Both the position numbers and the translations under genes were made by a program. From Physcomitrium patens (taxonomy: Eukaryota > Streptophyta > Bryopsida > Funariales > Funariaceae), in contig NC_037263.1 in the NCBI RefSeq assembly GCF_000002425.4, forward strand, positions 4,557,199 through 4,621,198: a stretch of 64,000 nucleotides of DNA, in the 5' to 3' direction. Shown here piece after piece: positions 21,045 through 32,000 of the stretch. The notes beneath the pieces are model-generated. The model was not told the origin of the DNA and searched no databases. It was given only the letters and a program-made list of their open reading frames with translations. Within the stretch, counting starts at the first letter, position 1. Each line of letters opens with the position of its first letter.

Positions 21045-22600
21045 TAGATAAAAACTGGATACAACAAAGACTACCTACGCCTTGATAACTTTGAGGGTAG
21101 ATTTAGGAGTGCAAACCATGTTACAAAATTTTATGATTCTATCGTTCTTTGTTCTCATTGTTTGAGTGGATATTGAGACAATTGCTAGGAACCATCGTAT
21201 TTCAAAGCATTTTCATTTCTACACGTTTAGGTAGGATTCCGTTGGCCATCAAAGTACTAGCTTATATTAATAAGAAAATTTAAGTTTGTATATTTGATTT
21301 GAAAAATAAAATTATGTGTAATTTTTCACATCATACATTTTTATTTTTGGAAATTGGTCTATTTAGTTTGTCTCACTTTGGTGTAGCGCCAAAATTCTCT
21401 TTCAAAAGTTGTAGCATTTCTTTGGATCCATATTATTCATAGGCATGTATTATATAAGAATTTCCATAGGACTTTGAATCTTTTGAGCTTAGAAGTCAAC
21501 TACGTAAAAGCTTTCTAAGATCCATACTTATATTAGTAAAAGTTTAACTTATGTATCAAGGATGTTTTTTAGATCCAGAATCTTTGTACTTATTTGTAGT
21601 TCTTGAATCCATATAAAATAGTTTCATGTGTCTTAAAATAGCAAAGAATACAATAAAGAGGGATGTCTTATGTATACAAGTTTGTCATACATTGACGACT
21701 ATTCTTTTGTGCTATATGAAGCATAATAATATAGCTTCTATTTTAGCCATGTATTTGAACTATAAGTTTTTATTATCAAATTTGAATTTTGGTTCTAATA
21801 AATTTTGTCATTTGATTGTTGTAAGATACCATAGAAATTGACATTTTTTTAGAATTTATCTACCAAAAGTTTCAAATAGGTCATTAAGTTAGAATTTTTA
21901 GTTTTGGAATTAGAACTCTTATAATTAATATTTGTTTCTACTCTATATAAAAAATCAAGATAGACTTTTAATTTAGAAGATCTTCTATTTGGAGGTCAAA
22001 ATTTGATTTTTTCCTTCAATACTAAAATAATATTATAAATAATAGTCATAGATTTTATAAATTTATTATATCTTTTTATTATAGAAAAATATAACTATTT
22101 TGGATAGAATAATTATTTATATTTATATTTTATTATAAAAATATTATATATGTAATAAAATAAAATATTTAAGTCTTAAGTGGAGTATCATCTTAGTTAA
22201 TGCATTCTCTATCTTACACTAATTCTTTGAATTTAATGCCTATTTGTATTCAAAAATGAAGATTCAATTAAAATTAAGCTAATATTTGGCTTCATAAATT
22301 ATTTGTATTGATTTATTTTTAATGCAACATTAAATGCTAAAACCATAAGAATGTAATTTTTTTACTATCTATATATATATAAGAAAGAAATTATAGATTA
22401 TTTGGAATCTATAATTTCTAAAACTTCTTCTTTAGACTTGTAACAAATATTCTATACTACTTTAGCACATGTAAATCTTTAAGTATCATTTTTAATAAAA
22501 TTTCAGACTATTTTTCTTCAATGGTAAATGATTTTTAAACAATATGTTCAAATAGATGTAAAGAATTGTAAAGATGAAATAGAGATATTGTTGCCTATGA
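21045..22600. other. AT-rich intergenic DNA, nothing recognised
   Basis: No coding frame, RNA gene or transposon core was recognised. Only short chance frames and simple A/T runs are present. Confidence 0.7.
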
Positions 22601-22603
22601 TCT

Positions 22604-22800
22604 AAAATAAACCTCAATAATTAGAAGTTTATTATATTTCATGATAAGTGAATTAACTACGTAAATTTTAGAATTTTTAGTTTTTATTCAATCTAGATTA
22701 ATTAACTCTTTAATCTCCTTAAATCATCAAAGTAGTCAAGCAAAATCTCTACTACCAACTAATACTTATAATAATAAGTCACTCAAAAAATTCCATGCAA
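22604..22800 (+). repeat. Interspersed repeat R, copy 1
   Basis: About 200 bp, related in direct orientation to 23630-23835. Shared landmarks: CTAAAATAAACCTC, TTAGAAGTTTATT, AAGTGAATTAACTA, GTAGTCAAGCAAAATCTCT and AATAAGTCA. The first 50 bp can fold on itself. It may be an LTR fragment. Confidence 0.7.
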
Positions 22801-22807
22801 TTAAAAA

Positions 22808-22831
22808 TTATTATTATTATTATTATTATTA
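22808..22831 (+). repeat. (TTA)8 microsatellite
   Basis: Perfect TTA run of 24 bp just after repeat R copy 1. Confidence 0.95.
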
Positions 22832-23629
22832 TAATATTTTATATTTTAATTAATATTTATCTATTAATAAAAAATTATTCTTAAATAAATATTCATCCTT
22901 GAATAATATTTCATCTATATTCTTCATCCATAATTTAAATTCATCTTTGATTAAAATTTCATCTAATGAGTTTTCATCCAAATCTTAATTCTATCAAATC
23001 CTAATTGAGTACCTTTTTAATTCTAAATATTTCTAACAATCTTAAAATCACCTTACAATCTTCTATTAATAATGGATATTTAAAAAGAATCTTTACTTCC
23101 ACCAGGTGCTTCTTCTTCTTAGCTGCAATCTGTTTTGTTCTAGCTTCTTGCATGCTATCTTGTCCACAAAGGATCTTGTTTCTTTATTATCAAATTGAAC
23201 TTTCTATCTTCACCCATTGTTAAATTGTGCATAGTATCTTCTATAACAATGACAACAAAAAGAAGATAGGATTCAAATAGTTAAGTAGATTGATGAAATA
23301 AGAACTTTGATGAAGATGCCAAGGATAGCTAAAGTAAACAAAAGAATAGCAAGATGGCAAGAAAAAAGCCATAGTAACTAGTAATGTTGAAAGAACAAAG
23401 ATTGCAACTTTTGTGAATGCTTAAAAAATGATGTTCAATACTTCGAATAGTCTTGACTTATAGGAGAAGCAAAGGCTAATTATTGCAAGTTTTGTGGTAT
23501 GTTTGCTTATCTAATGTATACACATGAAAGAATTAAGGTTTAAGTTTTACAACCATCTTAGCATAGATTTTATTCAAATTGGAATATATGACTTTTGAAG
23601 TAGCTCTTTTATAAATAACTCTTGTGATT

Positions 23630-23835
23630 TGTTATGAGCTAAAATAAATCTCCACTAGTTAGAAGTTTATTTTAATTCATAATAAGTGAATTAACTATGT
23701 AAATTTTAGAAATTTTAGCTCTTGTTTAATTTGGATTAAATCACTCTTAACCTTCCTTAATCAATCAAGTAGTCAAGCAAAATCTCTTTATTACTCACAC
23801 TTATCATAATAAGTCAATAAAAAATTCTATATATT
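23630..23835 (+). repeat. Interspersed repeat R, copy 2
   Basis: Begins TTGTTATGAGCTAAAATAA; the first 50 bp form an imperfect hairpin (TTATGAGCTAAAATAAATCT against AAGTTTATTTTAATTCATAA). It aligns with copy 1 about 1.03 kb to the left over about 200 bp. Confidence 0.7.
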
Positions 23836-24269
23836 TTATTTTTTTAAATATTGAGGGATATTTATTAAGGTTAATATTTATATTGGCCTTCTATCTATAC
23901 ACATAATTTATAAAAAGAACTTTAAAAGTTAGTTAGTAGTTAGAAGAAGTATAAGAAAGAACCTCTTATCTTTTTAATTAGTTATATAGTAAGTAGGATT
24001 TATAATAGATTTAAATTGATTTTATTATTATAAAAATAATCAAAGTAGGAAATTATAGACTTTAACTAATATTAGTATTATAAAACCATTGTAATATTTT
24101 TTTAGAATTTATTTAAAATTTATTTAAAATATTTTAGAAATTTTCAGAAAAATTTCTAAGACTTTGGTAAAAATAAATTTTACCACTTCGAGAGCCATTA
24201 TGAAGAAATAGAGCAAGATTTGAAGGTCATACATGGCTCCTAGGCTAATTAGGTGTTTTTAAATTTTGT

Positions 24270-24840
24270 GGGAAGGAGATTATTAAAATGCAAAATTATG
24301 GATTCTACTCTATTTCTTACATGCTAAGCCTTGTTAGAAAGCTAATAATAATATCTAGCTTCCTTCTAAAACTCAATACAAAAAAATAAAAACACATTAA
24401 AAGGTGTGGGAAACCTCAAACTAGTCTTCAATCTCATTAGTCAAAAAAATTAATAATCCCCTTCCCACAAAAATTTTAGAATTTTTCTTGCCATAGATTC
24501 ATTTCTTGCATGCTAAGGCTTGTTAAAAAGCTAACAATACAATCTAATTTCATTCAAAAATTCAAAAAAAAAAGATAAAAATGTAATAAATAGTATAGAA
24601 AATTCCAAACTAGTCTTAAATCTTCATGCCTGAAAACTCTAAAAATCCTTCATCCACAAATTTATATGAATCTCCTTCATTACAATTCTTCTTCTTGTAT
24701 GCTAAAGCTTATTGAAAAGCTTACAATAAGATCTAGCTTCTCTTAAAATCTTAAGATAAAAAAAATCCAATAAATGACATAAAAAATCCCAAACTAGTCT
24801 TGAATCTCATATCTTGAAAATTCCAGCAACCCCCTCGTAT
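24270..24840 (+). repeat. Three-unit tandem array, 189-bp period
   Basis: The landmark ATGCTAAG/ATGCTAAA recurs at 24321, 24510 and 24699, exactly 189 bp apart. Each unit has the same order: TTTCTT(G/A)CATGCTAAG, GTTAAAAAGCTAACAAT, a CTAGCTTC-type block, AAACTAGTCTT, and AATCCCCTTCCCACA or a variant. The third unit ends before a 30-bp poly-A. Confidence 0.85.
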
Positions 24841-24856
24841 ACACTCCTATCCAAGG

Positions 24857-24886
<30 letters not shown>
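24857..24886 (+). repeat. Poly-A run, 30 bp
   Basis: Thirty uninterrupted A immediately downstream of the 189-bp array. It could be a retroposon tail or simple slippage; no target duplication was found. Confidence 0.95.
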
Positions 24887-24888
<2 letters not shown>

Positions 24889-27352
24889 CACTTGATGCCA
24901 AAATTCCTATCCTAATCTTCTTCCAATACCTACCTTAAACCACTATAGAGTCGGATATGTACTCTAAAAATTAATCCATTCAAAGCTTGAATAATCCATT
25001 CAAGGATTAAATTAAGTGTATCATGATACTAGTTCTAATCTTTGGTTCCTTTTGTTTTTTTATCTCTTGCAACTTTATAATTGATAGTGTCAACATCAAT
25101 AATTGTTTGGACTATATCATTCTATTGAGTATTGGGTTGATTATCAAAAATATTGAATCTTCAAGCTTCTCAGTTGTAGAGAAACAATCAAGTACCATCT
25201 TTGTGAAGTGATTAATCAGTGTTGCATGGCTTAAAACAGAAGTTATAACACTACTAATATAAATTTATGCATATATTGATTATGTAGTAGTGTTGTGTTT
25301 AAAGAATGCTATAGATTTGACAAATATTAATTATATTTTTGAGATGATTAAGTAGAAGGTATTGCACAAGGATATACAGTAGGTCAAAGCTAATAGCTTG
25401 ATTGGTTATTATTTGCAACTCATTGCAATGTCTTTTTTCAAGTAATTAAGATCCAAGGTAGATGATGTGGATGAAATTATTTCAAATTAGATAAATTAGG
25501 TTAAATTGGATGAATTAGAATTAAAATAGATGACAAGTTATAGATGAAACTTGATTATATAGATGAAAAATAATTTATTGATGGAGAATTGTTATTAGAT
25601 AAATTTTTGGTTTTGAATGGTAATTAATATTAGATAAGAAATTAAATAAAAATTATATAAAAAATTAAATAACCTCATATGATTTTTTTTAATTATGTAT
25701 ATAATTTCTTACTTATTAAGTGATTTATATTTTATTATAGAGGTGTTTGTGTGGATTTTAAGTAGTTAAAAAAAATATTTCTTAGTAAAAAAAGAAGGTA
25801 TTTTATTTAATCAATTCATGAGTTAATTTGTAGTTATAAATTAAGATAATTCACCCATTAGGAGGCTTTATCTAGCTCACAATTGAAAGAATTATTAAAC
25901 TTATTATACACAAATCAACTATAAATTGAAAATTATTATGATTTTTAAATAATTAAATTTTTATAAACTAAGATAAATTTAGAAATAGTAGAGATTTATT
26001 TTAGTTCATAACACATACATAAAAAATATTTGGAGCTTCTTTTTGTAACAAAAACAAAGAAGAATAAAGAATTTTGTTGGGCTAAATACTTTGCCATACC
26101 TTGGCTATTCCTTCTTATAATTTTGGATCATTATCTATAATATTAAATTTTGGAGAAGGTAAGGATTTTTTTTTTGTTTCTTCTTTTTTTCCTTTTTCAT
26201 CTTTTTTCTTTTCTCTTGTTTTTTTTCTTGCTATTAATTTTTTATTTTTATATTATTTTTTAATTGTTTTGAATCTAAGATTCTTCCTTAATTTCTACTT
26301 AAATAAAAAATAAATGACAATAAACTATCTTTATTGGATTATATTTTAATATTATTTAAATTCTGAAAAAACCTTTTATCTTAAAAATTTGTATCAAAAA
26401 CTTCTATCATAGATTGTAATCTGCACTAATATTTCTATTTATTTTAATTAACCACAGTTTTTTTATTAACTCACAAAACATGTGATTTAAAGCACAATAA
26501 GTATATTTTTTGTACTAAATACTTAAGTAAATCAATTCTATAATTTATACTTGTCCTACCTGGAGTTTCATAATTCTATGCGCAAAAGTAGTAGTGACCT
26601 CCACCCTAAGAGTTTGCACTCATAGTAGACAAAGTAGATCTAAAAAAAAGAAAAAATATTATAACTTGAAACTAAGATAATTAATTGGCAGCCTCAAATT
26701 GATTCATAAAAAAGAAGTACTTTTTTGATCAATATGGACTCAAAGATGTTGAAGTGTTTTTAGTGATGAAGACACATGCATAAACCAATGCAAAAGTAGA
26801 GTCTAAAACTTCTTCACAAAGTCCACAAAAATGACTTGTTTCTAGAAAGAATATGGGAGTCACTAAACTCTTCTCTTATTCTACACCTAAGATTCAAAGG
26901 CAAATGATTGATCAAAGCTATATCTTATTTCTTATATTGCCAAGCTTCTAGATAGACCTCTTTGAAAAAATGAATATATTAATTTGAACTACAAAAAAGA
27001 TAATACTATGAAATCTACTGGTATTCTTAATTCCAACTAAACTCCTACTAAAAGAGCAATGGCAATTTCTTGATCAAAGAATCTACAATTCAAGTAGGAT
27101 TATATGCATTGATTAGATGTCTCAAAAGAGAGAGTGATAGTGGTCCTTCACTGATTTTTTAATATACCAAGATATTCCAAATTAAAAGTTACTAGCTTAT
27201 AAAAATGCCAAGCAGGGTTGGATTGCCTTCATTCTTTCATAATAGAAAATATTAAAGAGCCAAACAACAAAATTAGAAATTAAAATCGATAAAAAATCTT
27301 TACAAAAAATCCATTGATTTATAAACAAAAAATACAAATAAAAGAAGATCAC
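24887..27352. other. AT-rich intergenic DNA with one inverted copy of repeat R
   Basis: No coding feature is recognised. Near its middle (25962-26014) lies an inverted copy of the start of repeat R. A T-rich microsatellite-like run is at about 26165-26240. Confidence 0.6.
25962..26014 (-). repeat. Interspersed repeat R, copy 3 (inverted, 5' end only)
   Basis: Read on the minus strand it starts TGTTATGAACTAAAATAAAT, the same start as copy 2, and it forms the same self-complementary 50-bp hairpin. Beyond that the similarity to copies 1 and 2 fades. Confidence 0.6.
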
Positions 27353-28955
27353 TATCATATTATATGTGTCTTATTCAAAAATATACTAGACACTTAGCTA
27401 TAGAAGATAAGTAGAAATGTAACAACAATCCTACCATATCCAATAGAATCTCAAATAAACTTTAAATAAACTTTAATAATCCTAATCAAACTTACATCAA
27501 TTCAAAATAAACTTAGAAGAAGTTATAAAAGAAATACAAAGAAGTCCTAAACTAATTTCAAAGAAAATAACAAGAATCTTAAAGAAATACAAAAATAAAT
27601 CTTTAAAGAAATAATAATAATTTAAAAAATATTAGAAATAGAAAATTTTAAAGAGCCAATAAAAAATAATAAAGAATTTTAAAAAATACTAAAAATAAAA
27701 ATCTTAATTAAAGCTCAATTAAATCTTAGGTCAAGTCTTAATTAAATCTTAATCAAATATTAGGTCAAATCCTAATTAAAATCCAAATTAAATCTTAATA
27801 AAATCTTAAGTCAAACTTTAATAAAATCCTAATAAAATCTAATATCTTAAATAAATCCTAAAAATAGTTTAATAAAATCTTAGTCAAGTTCTAAACCAAA
27901 TCTCAAGCTAATCCTAATTAAAATCTTATAAAAAAATAGAACTTCAACAATTCATGATCAAATCATTGATATCAATTTAATATTTATATATTTCTTAATA
28001 TCTTAGTTAGAAACAAGCATAAGAAAGATTAAATCAATTGCATTCATCAATTGAAAGAAATGTAAGATAATCCAATTGGGTGTTGAATGGCCTCCTATTT
28101 CAATCTAAATGCTAAACTATCAGTACCAATACCTCCTTTTTGAACCACTAAATTACTTTAAAATTTCACCTAATTGTTAGAAAATGAATCTAATATGCAT
28201 AAAATTTTGTCACTTTAATCTAATTAATAAATCATTGAAGATCTTACAAATATTCATTGACACTCAAATTCCAATTTCTAAGACTTCAATCTATAAAAAC
28301 CTTTATATACTTTGATCTAACTGTTCAATTGATTTCAAAATTTTCACACATATTTATAACTAGTACACAAGCACATTTTCCAAAATTCACTTGTACACAC
28401 ACCATAGAATACAAGAAACTCTCAAATTTGTAAACATATTTTTATTTCTCAAAATCTAAGTCAACTGAAAATATTACTTACTTTAAAAATCCTTCAAAAA
28501 CTTAATATTGATTCAATTGACATAATACCAATGCCTAAAAATTTATCCTATAGTTTTCTTTTAAATCCTTCTCTTTGATCTTCCAAAAATATCCCTAAAT
28601 CATTGTATAGGCTCAATTTTATGCCTTAGGGTCTGATTTTGACCCAGATTGACAATCAATCATCTCTAAGTATTAGTTTTTAGTAATTTGAGGTAAATTT
28701 TATTATATCATATTATTAATTCTTTCTTAAATATGTCTATATTAATTTCTTATCTCATTTATTTTGATTTGGTTCATTTAAGTCTCTACAAAGTAAACAA
28801 AAGTTTTTTCTATAAAAAAAAAAATATTAAGCTTAAATCTTTCACTACCTTTCTATTATTTATTTTTATTTTTCTACTACATCTTTCTCCTAAACTCTTC
28901 TATAATAACATCCATAGTTTTATTTTTCACTATATAGTCATGTTATCACTCAATA
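27353..28955 (-). repeat. E1 3' LTR (Gy1-type), with AAATCYTAA-type repeat tract
   Basis: About 1.6 kb. On the minus strand it starts TATTGAGTGATAACATGACT, aligning base for base with the Gy1 LTR start. The part at about 27700-27935 is a degenerate tract of TTAATTAAATCTTA / AAATCCTAAT units that is shared, in larger form, with the LTR at 62301-64000. Confidence 0.65.
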
Positions 28956-29983
28956 TCTATCTCTTCTGAACTTATGCATCATTTAATATGTACCAAATAA
29001 TCCAAAACTTATTTCATTCATATTATGTTGTCTATAACTTCATCTTAATTTTCTTCATCATTTTTGTTATACAAGTCAAAATTATCTTTTTATCTTCAAA
29101 GATTTATATCTTCAACAAGGTCTTCTATACTTATTTCTATTTGTCTTCATTTGAATATCTTCACTCACTTCCTTGTAATTAGTATTTTTAACCTTGATCC
29201 ATTTAGCCCTCATAAAAATAAGTTGTATTATTATGTATAGTTATTATCACATATGGTCTAAACTATTGTTTAAAAAACTTCTTCAAAATACTATGTTTAT
29301 TGTCTACGCTACTAACATAGACCAAAATCCAATTACTTTCTTCAATTGCTTTAGGTCTTAATTGATGTTACTTATCAAAACATGCCTTATTTTATAATCT
29401 TACTCTTTTTAACCTTTCTAATGCTATTTTCATATCTTCTAGTTTTTATTTAAGTTGTTGACTTTTAATAGCTAAAAGTTCCTTTCTTATTAATTTATCT
29501 TTTCATAGTGGCACAATGTAATTAAGTACTTTCTTTTTAATTGGCATAATAGGTTTTTGACCTATGATAAGTGCTATAGGCATATATTCCATTACCAAAC
29601 TATGAATTATTTAATCGACCTAAAATACAAATGACAAAAGTCATTTGAAAATATTCCTCCCATCAAATTGGTCAATCTTCTTAACCACTACTTGTAATGC
29701 TTTGGTTGTTAAAGCTTCTTTGCAATCATTGTCCTGTTACAATTGCATAAATAATGTATATGCTTTAAACATTTTTGCAGTATTTGGATCAAAGTACATA
29801 CCTTGTTCATGAGTAGAAAATCTACTTGAAGTTCTACTTGAAGGTCCACCTAAAGCTCTATCCAAAGCTTAATCAAAAACTCCAAATTCAATTTTCTTAC
29901 CTTCTTACACTATCAATTCCAAATAACCAAAAATACAATCTAATACCTTCTATTCCAAACTTTCATGTCAGATTCACAACTTA

Positions 29984-31333
29984 TGTCATATTATATGTCA
30001 TCCTGTTTGAGAATGCATCAAGCATCTGGGTGAGAAAAGAAAGGTTGTATTTACAAGTATCCAAGAATCCTAATTTGTTTCATCCTTATAAGAAGAATGT
30101 AATATGAATTTTAATTCAAAAGTACTTAAATCAAATATAAAGTACTCAAAAATATTCTTCTTATTAATCTCAAGTATACATAAACTGTGATTGCTTTATT
30201 ACTTTCATAATTAGGTAATTTTAAATTTTCTTTCTAAGCCTTAATCCTAATCAGCAAGCTTTAGCAGCTATAACTCTTAATCAACCATTTACTTGAAACA
30301 AAATTTTATATACAAATGCCATTATAAGTTTTTGATGTACTTAAAAATAATTCATTCCAATTCAACTTATAGATTGTGAAAAAATACTCAAAAACCATAT
30401 TAATGTTATTTGGTGACCAACTTGAAAGTTGATGCAAATGTTTCAATAGTGATTTCTCCTTCTCTAATTATTAAATTTAATTCAAAATTGGCATGTAGCT
30501 TGATCTTTAAGTCTTCTAACATTTTGCCAAATTTTACTTTAATCCAACTAGTAGATCTTCAGATATCATAGAAATCCTACCCAATTCTAAATTACAAACT
30601 TTTGATACCTTCTTGTATCAAAGGCCAAATATTTCTCAACCACTCCATTAAATTATTACAAATTTTTACATATACTTATCATATCTAATTAATCAAGCAT
30701 TGTCAAATTTTGAAGTATAGATGTAACATCAATTTCACAAACTAGCTAAGAGTGCTAGCCCTAATTGTATTGCATAAATTTCAAGTTACTAATACAAATC
30801 CTAACTTTGAACAACAATTACTAAGTCTAATAAAACCCTACAAAAACAAGCCTTATATCTTTGAAACAAGTTTTAAGTTAGTCCTCTAATATTTATTGCC
30901 GATCTTCAAATGTCTTCCTATTTTGCCCTAGGCAGTTGTTTTAATGGCTAGAGATCTGATTTTGATCCTATTTCATAAATGGCCAACCCTCAGATATCAA
31001 TCTAACCTATCTTAGGAATTTTTTAGCTCAATTCTACCTTCAACTTAATCCTAGTATCAACCATAATAATTGTTTACTTCTAATTTGATTTTATTAATTT
31101 ATGGTCTTTCTAAGAAAATAAAAGAATCTCTATAGCTTAGAAGGTAAAATTACTAATCAATTTTTAACCTATTAATTATTAAGACAAGAAAATAAACTAA
31201 AAGGTTTTTATAAAAGTATGTTTAAATATCTTGAATTATTATTAAATTATTATTATTGAATCAAGATAATTAGATATTAATTAAAAATTTATTTTTGATT
31301 ATATTTTTACTATAATTGTATTACAACATGATA
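29984..31333 (-). repeat. E1 5' LTR (Gy1-type)
   Basis: About 1.35 kb. Plus-strand start TGTCATATTATATGTC; internally it aligns with 34891-36216 and 59739-60440 through landmarks such as GTGATTTCTCCTTCTC, TAGCTTGATCTTTAAGTCTTC and ATATCATAGAAATCCTA. Confidence 0.7.
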
Positions 31334-31346
31334 TCGTACATAACAT

Positions 31347-31720
31347 CTTAGGTACTTTAAAATATCTTTTCTATCAAATTGGTCAATCTTATTAAGCACT
31401 ATTTATAATGCTTTGATTGCCAAAGCTTTATTACAATTATTGCTCTATTGTTGTTGCATAGATAATATAAAAGCTTGTAACATGCTTGCAATAGTTGGAT
31501 CCATATATATATATATATCTATATCTATATCTATATATATATATTATCTTTTAGTGGAAACTCTAATAGTAGATCCACTCAAAGTTCTTTCCATAGTTCT
31601 TTCAAAATTCTTGCCTTTGTCATCCATTAAATAAAAAAATAAAAATAAAAAATAAAATAAAACAACAACTTCAATATCTCCCACCTGAAGCTTTTACATT
31701 GAGTTCACCACTTATGTAAC
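31347..31720 (-). repeat. Gy1-related leader/gag fragment, duplicate of 29640-29983
   Basis: About 370 bp in direct orientation with the segment on the other side of the E1 LTR: both contain ATCAAATTGGTCAATCTT, AATGCTTTG and TTCAC(A/C)ACTTATGT. A TATATC microsatellite (31503-31545) has grown inside this copy. Confidence 0.65.
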
Positions 31721-31854
31721 AGGGCATAGATAAGATAATTATATTATTGATATATAGAAATAAGTAATTGGAGCTATTTTTGAGAAGTTTCCAAAAGTTT
31801 TTAGAATTGAGGCTAGATTGGTGGTCCATGTAAACACCGCTATAGAACATCTTA

Positions 31855-32000
31855 GAAGAATTAAAGGTAGTTATTTAAGTGGAGTCCACCTCTAGAATCT
31901 TTTAAAGAGGTGATTATTAAGATAGGATCCACCTCTAGAATTTGTTAGAAGGGTGGTTATTTTGGTAGAATCCACCATTGAAAATATTTTAGAAAGTTCT
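31855..32000 (+). repeat. 43-bp triplicate in the Gy4 LTR
   Basis: Blocks with TCCACCTCTAGAAT and a following GGTG(G/A)TTATT recur with TCCACC at 31885, 31928 and 31971, a 43-bp period, ending about 20 bp before the TATA-like site. Such promoter-proximal repeats often act as LTR enhancer units; that role is inferred. Confidence 0.75.

Larger units (their letters stand above)
27353..31333 (-). mobile_element. Short non-autonomous Gy1-related LTR element (E1)
   Basis: A minus-strand fossil made of two long related LTRs (5' LTR 29984-31333, 3' LTR 27353-28955) around a body of only about 1.03 kb (28956-29983). The body holds just the start of gag and the end of integrase: minus-strand translation near 29580 gives EYMPIALIIGQKPIMPIKKKV, in spaced form matching the Gy1 integrase end IGYMPVELMTRRKSIMSIEEKV, and the acidic tail and GATGCA...GGTTCAGAG leader to the 3' LTR also match Gy1. 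LTR ends match the Gy1 type. It is old and decayed throughout. No target-site duplication was found. Confidence 0.7.

Noticed and set aside
22808-22831. CRISPR-like or regulatory array
   Set aside because: It is a plain TTA microsatellite with no spacers; no CRISPR-type repeat-spacer structure exists in the window.
24857-24886. Poly-A tail of a LINE or SINE
   Set aside because: No coding frame with RT or endonuclease motifs lies upstream and no flanking target duplication was found.
28733-29182. Plus-strand frames at 28733-28969 and 28988-29182 as small membrane proteins
   Set aside because: The apparent hydrophobicity comes from AT-rich DNA; the region reads on the minus strand as the Gy1-type integrase tail and LTR.
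27353-31338. Target-site duplication for E1
   Set aside because: The flanking pentamers (ATCAC and TCGTA) do not match.
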